Shown: positions 1-6,898 of the stretch, piece by piece
Numbering within the stretch: the stretch's first letter is position 1
Layout of the letters: every line of letters starts with the position of its first letter
Origin: JOPF133 sp052144935
GTDB lineage: Bacteria > Acidobacteriota > Terriglobia > Bryobacterales > Bryobacteraceae
Length of the DNA stretch: 14,752 nt
Assembly (NCBI GenBank): GCA_052144935.1
Contig: JBKQPR010000139.1
Span: forward strand, 1 to 14,752
Direction of reading: 5' to 3'
Program-made: the position numbers and the translations under genes
The notes under the pieces: generated by a model
Databases searched by the model: none
Seen by the model: the letters and a program-made list of their open reading frames with translations, nothing else
Told to the model about the DNA's origin: nothing

Positions 1-50
1 CCGCTGATGAACGCTGATAAGATTCTTCGTTTATCAGCGTTCATCAGCGG
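1..50. repeat. Perfect 20-bp inverted repeat (stem-loop)
   Basis: Positions 1-20 are the exact reverse complement of 31-50, with a 10-nt spacer (21-30). Each arm is itself two near-direct copies of a CGCTGATnAA unit. It lies 16 nt beyond the stop codon of the sortilin-like gene, which reads towards it on the minus strand, so it could act as that gene's terminator. Any T-tract that would confirm this would lie left of the window. The internally repeated arms also fit a dispersed palindromic repeat of the REP type. The structure is certain; its role is not. Confidence 0.85.
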
Positions 51-66
51 CCAATATCTTTTCTGG

Positions 67-2736
67 CTATCTCCTCGCCCGCGGATCCGGCTTCACCACT
101 AACTGCTGCGTATAATCGCTTCCGTCAACTGTTAGCTTCACCGTATAAGTCCCTGGCGGCATCCACTCTCCCTGCGCCCCCGGCGTGTCGCGGTAGATCG
201 CGGAGATCGGATATTCCCCGCCGCGCCTCCCTCCCCCGCCCTGATGTGCGGCATGCAGATCCCAGACAAATCTATGCATCCCTGCTGCCGCGGAGAGCGG
301 CTGGAAAGGACGAATCCAGTAACTGGGCACGTTGAGCGCGGGATCAATTGGCTCTGGCTTGTCCCCGCTCGAAAAGCGCCGCACCAGGTGGCCCGCGGAA
401 TCCAGAATTTCCAGCGTCACCGGCCCCGCAGCCGCCGCGTTCAAATTGTAATAGAGGATCGCGCCATCCGGCGGATTCTTGCCGGCTGGTTCTTCGGGAG
501 GCAGCGGAGTGTCGGTGTTGGTATTGCGCGGCAGGCGGTAAGTCACGCGCGGCTCGAACAAGTGAGCGCTGGCGCTGGCGGTTTCGGCGGTAAGTTGGCG
601 TAGCGGCGAGATATCGTCCAGAATCCAGAAGCCGCGCCCGTGGGTTCCCACCACCACGTCGCCCCCGTGAATCACCAGGTCGCGAATCGAAGTGGCGGGC
701 ATGTTCAGCAGCGGGCGCCAATCGTCGCCGTCGTTAAAAGAAACATAGACCGCCAGCTCCGTTCCGGCGAAAAGCAGGCCCCGGCGCACGGGGTCCTCGC
801 GGACCACGTTCACCGGCCCATCCGGCAGGCCGCGCACCGTCTCCTGCCAGGTCACCCCGCCATCGTGCGTGCGGTAGATGTGCGGCTTCTGGTCGTCCAG
901 GCGGATGCGGTTGATGGCGGCGTAGACGGTCTGGTCGTCGTAAGCCGATGCGTCAAGCTGCGAGACCTTGCTCCACGGGGTGAGCGCCGGCGGCGTCACG
1001 TTGCTCCAGGTCTTGCCCCCATCGCTGGTCACGTGGATCAGGCCGTCGTCGGTGCCCGCCCACAGCACGTTCACGTTGCGCTTCGAAGGCCCCAGCGCAT
1101 ACACCACGCCGCGGCGCGTAGCATCCTTCTTGGCGGCCTCGCCATAGGAAGCCACGCTGGCCGGCACCTCATAGGAGGCGCGCGAAAGATCTTCGCTGAT
1201 GGCCTGCCACGTGTGCGCTCCATCGGTGGTCCTGAGCACCACCTGCGAACCCAGAAACAGGGTGTGCGGCTCGACCGGCGAGAAGATCAGCGGAGCCGTG
1301 CGCACATAGCGGTAAGTGCCGTGCGGCGCGACCTGCTCCACGTCGCTGGTGATGCGGTGCCACTTAGTAACTCCGTTGCGCGCGGCGCCGTAGATGATGT
1401 TAGGGTCGAGCGGGTCGGGCGCGATGTAAGCGTACTCTTCGGCGCCCACCGGATGCCACTCGCGGAAGGTGATCGCGCCGTCGTTGCCGCGGCTGGCCAC
1501 CCCCGCCGAGCCACTCTCCTGCTGCGCGCCGTAGATCCAGTAAGGGAACTGGTTATCGGTGATCACGTGATAGAACTGCGCGGTGGGCTGGTTGTACCAG
1601 GAGCTCCATGTGGCGCCGTAATTGACGCTGATGGTGGCCCCCTGATCAAGCGCCAGCAGAATGATATTGGGGTTCGCGGGATTGATCCAGATGGTGTGAT
1701 AGTCGTCGCCGCCTGGCGCGCCTTTGATCGCGGTGAAGCTCTGTCCTGCGTCGGTGGAGCGGTAAGTCGACGTGTTGGCCACGTAGATCGCGTCGCGGTT
1801 CCTGGGATCCACGCGCACGCAGGCGAAATCGGCGCCGCGGCCGTAGATGCGCTGCTCGGTGTTCACGCGCTTCCAGGTTGTGCCGGCGTCGTCGGAGCGG
1901 TACAGGCCGCCGGCCTCGCGCGACTCCACCAGCGCATACATGCGGTTGGGATCGCTGGGCGCAATGCCGATGCCGATGCGCCCCAACCCCTGTGCGAAGG
2001 CCGGCAGACCGCCGGTGAGCTGGCTCCAGTGGTCGCCGCCATCGGTAGACTTATACAGCCCGCTGTTCGGACCGGAAAACGTGCCGTTCTCCCAGGGGCC
2101 CTGGCGCGCCTGCCAAAGTACGGCGTAAACCGTGCGCGCGTTGTGCGGGTCGAAGGCCAGGTCCACTGCGCCCGTGTGCTCGTCTTTGTAAAGCACTTTT
2201 TGCCAGTTGGCGCCGCCATCGGTGGAGCGGAACACGCCGCGCTCGGCATTCGGACCGTAGGGATGGCCGAGCACCGCGACGAAAAGGCGATTGGCGTCGC
2301 GCGGGTCGACTGCGATCTGCGGGATCTGCTGCCCGTCGCGCAGGCCGAGATGCCGCCAGGTCTTGCCGGCATCGGTGCTCTTGTACATGCCGTCGCCCAC
2401 CGAAAGGTCGGGCCGTTGCAGCCCTTCGCCGCTGCCCACGTAGATCGTGTTGGGGTCGGAGGGCGCCACCGCGACCGCGCCAATCGAGCCGGTGGGCTGA
2501 TCGTCGAAGATGGGGTTCCAGGTGCGGCCGTAGTCGTCGGTCTTCCACACGCCGCCGTTGTTGACGCCGATGTAGAAAACGTTAGGCTGATCGGCGATTC
2601 CGGCGGCGCCCACCGTGCGCCCGCCGCGAAATGGGCCGATCATCCGCCATTCGAGGCCGGAGTAAAGCTTCGGATCGAAGTTTTGGCAAAGCAGCAATGG
2701 GACCACCGTGGACAAAGTCATGAGCAATCGACGCAT
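67..2736 (-). CDS. Secreted Asp-box/sortilin-like (VPS10/BNR) beta-propeller protein
   Basis: An 889-residue protein with an N-terminal export signal (MRRLLMTLST, then a hydrophobic run to about residue 16). A Cys at 17 follows LLL, which is not a good lipobox. The body carries about eleven Asp-box motifs (S/T-x-D-x-G-x-T-W). Examples are KTDDYGRTW near 65, KSTDAGKTW near 119, RSTDGGANW near 170, RTTDGAHTW near 502 and RTHDGGVTW near 622. These mark the blades of one or two beta-propellers, as in the sortilin N-terminal domain and BNR glycosidase-like families. The segment VVVGTHGRGFWILDD near 694 and a beta-rich tail are typical of the large exoproteins of this group. It is probably extracytoplasmic; no enzymatic residues can be assigned, and 'glycosyl hydrolase' labels for this family are by similarity only. 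The ATG at 2736 has no Shine-Dalgarno but has an extended -10 box 10 nt upstream. A decayed GH2 gene lies directly upstream on the same strand. Confidence 0.9.
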   Translation of the reverse strand: MRRLLMTLSTVVPLLLCQNFDPKLYSGLEWRMIGPFRGGRTVGAAGIADQPNVFYIGVNNGGVWKTDDYGRTWNPIFDDQPTGSIGAVAVAPSDPNTIYVGSGEGLQRPDLSVGDGMYKSTDAGKTWRHLGLRDGQQIPQIAVDPRDANRLFVAVLGHPYGPNAERGVFRSTDGGANWQKVLYKDEHTGAVDLAFDPHNARTVYAVLWQARQGPWENGTFSGPNSGLYKSTDGGDHWSQLTGGLPAFAQGLGRIGIGIAPSDPNRMYALVESREAGGLYRSDDAGTTWKRVNTEQRIYGRGADFACVRVDPRNRDAIYVANTSTYRSTDAGQSFTAIKGAPGGDDYHTIWINPANPNIILLALDQGATISVNYGATWSSWYNQPTAQFYHVITDNQFPYWIYGAQQESGSAGVASRGNDGAITFREWHPVGAEEYAYIAPDPLDPNIIYGAARNGVTKWHRITSDVEQVAPHGTYRYVRTAPLIFSPVEPHTLFLGSQVVLRTTDGAHTWQAISEDLSRASYEVPASVASYGEAAKKDATRRGVVYALGPSKRNVNVLWAGTDDGLIHVTSDGGKTWSNVTPPALTPWSKVSQLDASAYDDQTVYAAINRIRLDDQKPHIYRTHDGGVTWQETVRGLPDGPVNVVREDPVRRGLLFAGTELAVYVSFNDGDDWRPLLNMPATSIRDLVIHGGDVVVGTHGRGFWILDDISPLRQLTAETASASAHLFEPRVTYRLPRNTNTDTPLPPEEPAGKNPPDGAILYYNLNAAAAGPVTLEILDSAGHLVRRFSSGDKPEPIDPALNVPSYWIRPFQPLSAAAGMHRFVWDLHAAHQGGGGRRGGEYPISAIYRDTPGAQGEWMPPGTYTVKLTVDGSDYTQQLVVKPDPRARR

Positions 2737-2746
2737 TGTTTTTCAA

Positions 2747-2752
2747 AGCATA
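2747..2752 (-). promoter_or_regulatory. -10 box (TATGCT) of the sortilin-like gene
   Basis: On the minus strand TATGCT is preceded by TGC, giving an extended -10 (TGnTATGCT), and ends 10 nt before the ATG. No matching -35 was seen. Transcription would start only a few nucleotides before the start codon. This is read by eye, not mapped. Confidence 0.4.
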
Positions 2753-2807
2753 GCACTGGCGGGAAACGCTTGACGCGGGGGGCGCCCCCTTGGCCCCCTT
2801 GGCCCAG

Positions 2808-3540
2808 GCGTCCAGGAAGGCCGGCGATTGCGGATAGTGCGAGGTGCGCACGATGTTGCACTTCAATTCCTTGCGCAGCACCATGGCGTCGTGCGCCTCG
2901 ACACGCGCCGGCATCGCACCGCCGGTGTACCGCCGGTGTAAGGATACGCCTGGTGCCGGTTCAGCCCGCGCAGCTTGATGTGCTGGCCGTTCAGGAAGAA
3001 GCCCCCTTCGGTGAAGCGCGCCTCGCGGAAGCCGATGCGAGTGGAGTAGGAGTCGCCGTTATCCAGCCGCGCAGTCACCTGGTAGAGTTTGGGATGCGCC
3101 AGATTCCAAAGCTGCACATCGCCCAGATTTTCGAGGGTCACATCGTGATACTCTGTCGCCGCGTTCACCGTGGCGGAGGCGGTCGCCACGACGCGGCTAC
3201 CATCGCGCAACTCGGCGGCGATGGTGATGGACTTCGCCACTGGACCATCCAGATAGCAGCGCACCACCACCGCGCGATCGCTCGAAATCACGCGCACGGG
3301 CTTGGCGAAGACATTGGCCAGGTGGGTAGCAGGCACCACGCGAAGATCCACGTCGCGGTAGATGCCGCCGAAGGTGAGGTAGTCGATGCTGCGGCCGAAG
3401 GGCGGAATGTCGGCGCGCTCGGTCGAGTCCACGACGACGGCCAGCAGGTCGAGCCGCCGAATTTCAGATGTAGGTCAGCTCGAAGGAGAAGGGCGTGTAC
3501 CCGCCGCGATACTCCTCGAACGTGGTAGGTGGCAGTTGGA
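2808..3540 (-). pseudogene. Glycoside hydrolase family 2 (beta-galactosidase-like) remnant
   Basis: The minus strand encodes pieces of a GH2 enzyme in successive frames. The first (about 3523-3473) is the end of the sugar-binding domain, with EEYRGGYTPFSFELT. A second frame (about 3472-2930) gives LLAVVVDSTERADIPPFG and DYLTFGGIYRDVDLRVVP, then the immunoglobulin-like domain and GLNRHQAYPYTGG. A third (about 2917-2808) gives AMPARVEAHDAMVLRKELKC followed by NIVRTSHYPQSPAFLDA, the start of the TIM barrel. Two lesions explain the breaks: about one extra base near 3472, and an 11-bp tandem duplication at 2918-2939. The N-terminal part and everything after FLDA, including both catalytic glutamates, are missing. 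After FLDA the frame runs into low-complexity KGAKGAPP encoded by a duplicated 9-mer. About 240 codons remain of a family usually 600-1000 residues long. It is clearly non-functional as GH2. The motif order makes the family assignment strong. Confidence 0.88.
2918..2939. repeat. 11-bp tandem duplication inside the GH2 remnant
   Basis: ACCGCCGGTGT occurs twice head to tail (2918-2928 and 2929-2939). Because 11 is not a multiple of three it shifts the minus-strand reading frame. Removing one copy joins HQAYPYTGG directly to AMPARVEAHD, the order expected in GH2 enzymes. Confidence 0.92.
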
Positions 3541-3889
3541 CAGCAGAGAAATTTCGGCACGGGTCGAAGCACCGATGCTCGTCCAGGCTCAGAGTTGGGT
3601 TGTGCCCAGCGTTTTCAATGTGTGGAAAGCGGTCAAACAGCTAATTTGGACGCGAATGATTTGTTTTGGGCGCGCACCGGCGCCCCGTCGGATGGGTACT
3701 CTGCCGCGCCACGCATCCCGCGCCCCGTCGAACGCCCGCGCGCCTTCCCCCGCGGAACCGGGCATGAATGCGCCAAAACCCACCGCCACGGGGTGGCGGG
3801 TCGCTCGACGGACACCAGCCAAGCCACCCGCCCTTACACGGCCAGCCATGACACCGAACGGTGGCAAAAACATAGGCGCCGGAAACTGA
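3541..3889. other. Gene-free stretch before the FAD oxidoreductase promoter
   Basis: About 350 nt with no reading frame I can support. Short frames exist on both strands (for example a 94-codon minus frame at 3589-3873), but they are Arg/Ala/Pro-rich with no recognisable motif. A small perfect hairpin is present: CCGCCAC at 3783-3789, loop GGG, GTGGCGG at 3793-3799. It may contain further unrecognisable debris of the neighbouring decayed gene. Confidence 0.5.
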
Positions 3890-3895
3890 TATACT
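3887..3895 (+). promoter_or_regulatory. Extended -10 promoter upstream of the FAD oxidoreductase
   Basis: TGATATACT gives TG-n-TATACT, an extended -10 with five of six matches to TATAAT in the core. No convincing -35 is visible, which is usual for extended -10 promoters. If used, it gives a leader of roughly 130 nt before the start codon at 4033. Confidence 0.4.
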
Positions 3896-3911
3896 CTTTT
3901 CGCCCGAGCGT

Positions 3912-4008
3912 CCGGCGCAGTCGCGCCGGGAAAGCGGGTCTATCCGTCCAGGTGCTTGCCAGTAACCAGTGGCAAGTTGGATCTGGGCGGGTTTGAACGG
4001 GGATCAAA
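3912..4008 (+). promoter_or_regulatory. Hairpin-rich 5' leader of the FAD oxidoreductase gene
   Basis: Three stem-loops follow one another between the putative promoter and the Shine-Dalgarno. The first is CCGGCGC (3912-3918) with GCGCCGG (3923-3929) and a 4-nt loop. The second is CTTGCCA (3955-3961) with TGGCAAG (3970-3976) and an 8-nt loop. The third is TTTGA (3992-3996) with TCAAA (4004-4008) and a 7-nt loop. The first two stems are perfect 7-bp helices. They do not match any riboswitch class I recognise. A regulatory role is inference. Confidence 0.35.
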
Positions 4009-4021
4009 ACATCAGTGTGAT

Positions 4022-4026
4022 AGGAG
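4022..4026 (+). promoter_or_regulatory. Shine-Dalgarno (AGGAG) of the FAD oxidoreductase
   Basis: AGGAG lies 6 nt before the ATG at 4033. It contrasts with several neighbouring genes that lack any such site. Confidence 0.7.
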
Positions 4027-4032
4027 AATGCT

Positions 4033-5409
4033 ATGTCTGTAGAACCGATAGATCAGTTGAAAAGTGCTTTCCGCGGGGAACTGATTCAGGCTACCGATGC
4101 CGCTTATGAGTCGGCCCGCAAGGTCTATAACGGGATGATCGATAAACGCCCACGCCTCATTGCGCGGTGCGTGGACGTTGCCGACGTCATCGCAGCGGTG
4201 GAGTTCGGCGCGGGAAATGGTCTGCTGACCGCGATTCGCGGCGGCGGCCACAACGGCGCCGGCCTGGGAACCTGCGACGACGGTCTGGTGATCGACCTTT
4301 CCCGCATGAAGGGCATTCGGGTGAACCCTGCGGACCGAACCGTCCGCGTTGAGGCAGGGTGCCTTTGGGGCGACGTGGATCATGCAACCCATCCCTTCGG
4401 TATGGCGGTACCATGCGGCTTCATCTCCACCACCGGAGTGGCCGGCCTCACCCTGGGGGGAGGGATCGGCTATCTCACGCGCAGATACGGCCTGACGATC
4501 GACAATCTGCTCTCCGTGGATATGGTCTTGGCCGATGGCAGCTTCGTGACGGCCAGCGCCTTCGAGAATCCCGATCTGTTCTGGGCGGTGCGCGGTGGCG
4601 GCGGAAACTTCGGAGTGGTCACTTCGTTCGAATTCCGCACCCATCCGGTTAAGATGGTTCAGTTCGGCCCGACATTCTGGCCGCTCGACCAGGCTGCCGA
4701 TGTCCTCAAGGCCTATCGGCATTTCATTCTGGATGCGCCCGAAAACGTAGATGGCTTCTTCGCCTTTCTGGTCATTCCGCCCGTCCCTATGTTCCCCGAA
4801 CATCTCCACAACATGACGGTATGCGGCATCGTGTGGTGCTGCACCGGGTCCGCCGAACAGGCGGAGGAAGCCACGAGGCCGATGCGATCGCTGGGGACGC
4901 CGCTCCTGGACCATGTCGCGCCTGCGCCCTTCCCGGCCGTGCAAAGCCTGTTCGACCCGCTGTTTGTTGCCGGCATGCAATGGTACTGGCGGGCCGACAA
5001 CTTCACGGAGTTGAGCGATGAAGCCATTGCCCGGCACGTCGAACACGGCTCTAAAATACCCACCATGTTCTCCACCATGCACCTTTATCCCGTCAATGGC
5101 GCGGCCCAGCGGGTCGGCAAAAACGACACCGCCTACAGTTTCCGCGAAGCGCTGTTCGCCGAGGTGATCGTGGGTGTGGATCCCGACCCCGCCAACAGCG
5201 AAAAAATCACCACATGGTGCAAAGACTATTGGGCAGCCCTGCATCCGTATTCGGCCGGCGGCGCGTACGTCAACTTCATGATGGAAGAGGGTCAGGACCG
5301 CGTTCAGGCCACCTATCGGGACAACTATCCGCGTCTGGCCGCCATCAAGAAGAAATACGACCCCAAGAACTTCTTCCGGGTCAATCAGAACATTCGACCG
5401 GCCGAGTAA
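4033..5409 (+). CDS. FAD-binding oxidoreductase, berberine-bridge-enzyme (BBE) type
   Basis: A 458-residue flavoprotein of the PCMH/VAO superfamily. The N-terminal FAD-binding domain contains RGGGHN near 69-74; His73 is the expected 8-alpha-histidyl attachment site of covalent FAD. It continues with VEAGCLWGDVD near 106, TGVAGLTLGGGIGYL near 134-148 and AVRGGGGNFGVVTSFEF near 185-201. The BBE C-terminal segment ends KKYDPKNFFRVNQNIRP, the family's hallmark. At the position of the second flavin-linking Cys of bicovalent BBEs the sequence reads ISTTG, so single (His) attachment is likely. Family members oxidise sugars, alcohols or alkaloid-type substrates with oxygen; the substrate here cannot be told. 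No export signal is seen, so it is probably cytoplasmic. AGGAG at 4022-4026, 6 nt before the ATG, sets the start. It is a single-gene unit with its own putative promoter and leader. Codon use at its 5' end is less GC-biased than in its neighbours, weakly suggesting transfer. Confidence 0.92.
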   Translation: MSVEPIDQLKSAFRGELIQATDAAYESARKVYNGMIDKRPRLIARCVDVADVIAAVEFGAGNGLLTAIRGGGHNGAGLGTCDDGLVIDLSRMKGIRVNPADRTVRVEAGCLWGDVDHATHPFGMAVPCGFISTTGVAGLTLGGGIGYLTRRYGLTIDNLLSVDMVLADGSFVTASAFENPDLFWAVRGGGGNFGVVTSFEFRTHPVKMVQFGPTFWPLDQAADVLKAYRHFILDAPENVDGFFAFLVIPPVPMFPEHLHNMTVCGIVWCCTGSAEQAEEATRPMRSLGTPLLDHVAPAPFPAVQSLFDPLFVAGMQWYWRADNFTELSDEAIARHVEHGSKIPTMFSTMHLYPVNGAAQRVGKNDTAYSFREALFAEVIVGVDPDPANSEKITTWCKDYWAALHPYSAGGAYVNFMMEEGQDRVQATYRDNYPRLAAIKKKYDPKNFFRVNQNIRPAE

Positions 5410-5418
5410 GGCAGGGGT

Positions 5419-5454
5419 GGGACAGGCGGGCCCAGAAGGCGCCCCGCCTGTCCC
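5419..5454 (+). terminator. 12-bp perfect stem-loop after the FAD oxidoreductase
   Basis: GGGACAGGCGGG (5419-5430) pairs perfectly with CCCGCCTGTCCC (5443-5454) across a 12-nt loop, starting 10 nt after the stop codon. No U-tract follows, so it is not a textbook intrinsic terminator. It may stop or protect transcripts, or be a dispersed intergenic palindrome. The stem is certain; the function is inferred. Confidence 0.5.
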
Positions 5455-5553
5455 GAGGCCGCCCGTGGCGCAGGGACCAGGGGGCGCCCCGGGCTTATGT
5501 GGTCCGCCCAGCACGCGCTCTCAGTCAGCTCTCTGCTTGCCGCCCCCACACGC

Positions 5554-5572
5554 AGCCGCCTTTCAGGCGGCT
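5554..5572. repeat. 8-bp perfect hairpin upstream of the DHS-like gene
   Basis: AGCCGCCT (5554-5561), loop TTC, AGGCGGCT (5565-5572). It ends 26 nt before the -10 box of the next gene. It could be a terminator half, an operator-like site or a short interspersed palindrome; nothing in the sequence decides between these. Confidence 0.5.
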
Positions 5573-5598
5573 CGGAATCGCCTGCCCCACCGTTCCGC

Positions 5599-5604
5599 TA
5601 TAGT
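5599..5604 (+). promoter_or_regulatory. -10 box (TATAGT) of the DHS-like gene
   Basis: TATAGT ends 7 nt before the ATG at 5612, with CAAAGAG between them. A start site 7-8 nt after the box would fall on the A of the ATG, making the mRNA leaderless. No good -35 was found. Confidence 0.5.
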
Positions 5605-5611
5605 CAAAGAG

Positions 5612-6877
5612 ATGTCCGCGGAAACCGAGCGCGAATGCGCCAAGGCCCGCCGCTATGTCCGGGTGCGGCGGGTGGATGAATGCGAAACCCTCGACGAGCT
5701 TTTCACCCACTGCCTGCCGGCTTTCGGCGGCGCCTACTTGCGGCGCATCTACCATATCCTGGACCGCGCCATCGGCATGGGCTGCCCGCTCACCCTGGCG
5801 ATTTCCGGTCCCGTCACGGTCTCCGGCCAGCACCAGGCCTGGCTGCTCCCTCTGCTCGAGACCGGCTGGGTGGCCTACCTCTCCACCACCGACGCCGTCT
5901 GCTATCACGACGGCCACCGCAGCCTGGACGCTTACCGCTCCGGCCCCATCCACGAAGTCCCCATCTTCAGCGACGACGCCGCGCTGCGCGAGGAAGGCAC
6001 CATCCGCGTCACCGACATGGCCTTCGACGAAGGCGTGCTGCTCGACCAGGACCGCTACCTCTCCGCCGTCCTGGCCCGCCCCGAGTTCCAACGCAAGATG
6101 ACCGGCACGGAGCTGCGCTATCTGCTGGGCCGCTTCTACGCCGCGCAGGAGGAGCGCAACGGCGTGGCCCCCGGCCTGCTCTCCACCTGCTACCGGCTGG
6201 CCCTCCCGGTGTTCGTGGGCGCTCCCGGCGATGGCAGCGTCTTCCTCAACTCCATGAAGTTGTGGGCCATGCGGCAGGCCGGCCTGATCGAAAGCTATGC
6301 CTTCGATCTGGATCTGCACGCCGAAGTTTTCGAGGCCTGCGCCTACCACCGCTGGGGATTGTTCGACCACCCCGCGCACGCGCTGGCCACCGTGATCCTG
6401 GGCGGCGGCGTGCCTAAGAATTACAACTTGCAGCCCGAGCCCGCGCTCGGCCAGGTTCTGGGCCTGCCGAATGTGCGCGGCTATCAGTTCGACGTGCAGA
6501 TTGTCACCGCGCCGGTGACGGATGGTTCGCTTTCTTCCTGCCCGCCCGCCGAAGCCGTAACTTGGGGCAAGGTGGACAAGGACACTTATCTGCAGAGCAC
6601 CGAAAGCATGCAGGCCGACTATTCCATGGCCATGCCGTTCCTGGTGAAGGCCCTGCTCGACAATCGCAAGCGCTTCGAGCGTGTGGCCGAAGCGGAGGGC
6701 GCCGAGGCGCTCTTCGCCCGCGAACCCAAAGCCCGCGGCTATCTGCGGCCGCGCGCGGGATACCGCCTGTTTGACGAGCGCGCCGGCCTGGTGAGCCGCC
6801 TCAACGACGACGTGCGCCAGAACCGCGAGTGGCTCTTGCGCAGCATCGATTACCCGCTGGCCGCTCCGGCCGGGTGA
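5612..6877 (+). CDS. Deoxyhypusine synthase-like (DHS family) protein
   Basis: A 421-residue protein with the DHS fold signatures in order. Near 69 is AISGPVTVSG, where DHS has G-x-T-S-N-L-x-S-S-G. Next come LSTTDAVCYHDG (DHS: VTTAGGVEED) and LREEGTIRVTDM. They are followed by LPVFVGAPGDGS, ATVILGGGVPKNYNLQPEP around the GGGV at 264-267, TAPVTDGSLSS, and EAVTWGKVD at 314-322. Lys320 in WGK matches the lysine that carries the aminobutyl imine in DHS. Eukaryotic and archaeal DHS have KHH after GGGV and modify eIF5A/aIF5A; here the sequence reads KNY, and bacteria lack that substrate. A polyamine aminobutyl-transfer role such as homospermidine formation is possible but unproven. The open frame extends back to 5417, but the upstream part is low-complexity and spans both hairpins. 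The ATG at 5612 just after the TATAGT box is preferred. It stands alone, convergent with the coiled-coil gene. Confidence 0.88.
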   Translation: MSAETERECAKARRYVRVRRVDECETLDELFTHCLPAFGGAYLRRIYHILDRAIGMGCPLTLAISGPVTVSGQHQAWLLPLLETGWVAYLSTTDAVCYHDGHRSLDAYRSGPIHEVPIFSDDAALREEGTIRVTDMAFDEGVLLDQDRYLSAVLARPEFQRKMTGTELRYLLGRFYAAQEERNGVAPGLLSTCYRLALPVFVGAPGDGSVFLNSMKLWAMRQAGLIESYAFDLDLHAEVFEACAYHRWGLFDHPAHALATVILGGGVPKNYNLQPEPALGQVLGLPNVRGYQFDVQIVTAPVTDGSLSSCPPAEAVTWGKVDKDTYLQSTESMQADYSMAMPFLVKALLDNRKRFERVAEAEGAEALFAREPKARGYLRPRAGYRLFDERAGLVSRLNDDVRQNREWLLRSIDYPLAAPAG

Positions 6878-6898
6878 AACGGTCGTCCCGGACCCGCC

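Noticed and set aside
2684..2736. Lipobox at the N-terminus of the sortilin-like protein (LLLC)
   Set aside because: The residue before Cys is Leu, not Gly/Ala/Ser, so lipidation is unlikely; an ordinary signal peptide is the simpler reading.
640..3528. 962-codon open frame on the plus strand
   Set aside because: It runs antisense through the sortilin-like gene and the GH2 remnant. Its translation is Val/Arg/His/Gly-rich with no domain, as expected for the mirror frame of GC-rich codons, and it even crosses a pseudogene.
3529..3996. 155-codon plus frame and 94-codon minus frame in the gap before the FAD oxidoreductase
   Set aside because: They have no motif, no plausible start signals and random-looking Arg/Pro/Ala composition.
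4012..5514. 500-codon open frame on the minus strand
   Set aside because: It is antisense to the well-supported FAD oxidoreductase and has no recognisable motif, promoter or Shine-Dalgarno.
5417..5611. N-terminal extension of the DHS-like protein from the ATG at 5417
   Set aside because: It is Pro/Gly/Ala low complexity, spans two hairpins and the -10 box, and is not expected in the DHS family.
5525..6379. 284-codon minus-strand frame
   Set aside because: It is antisense to the DHS-like gene, and its composition is a mirror of that gene.
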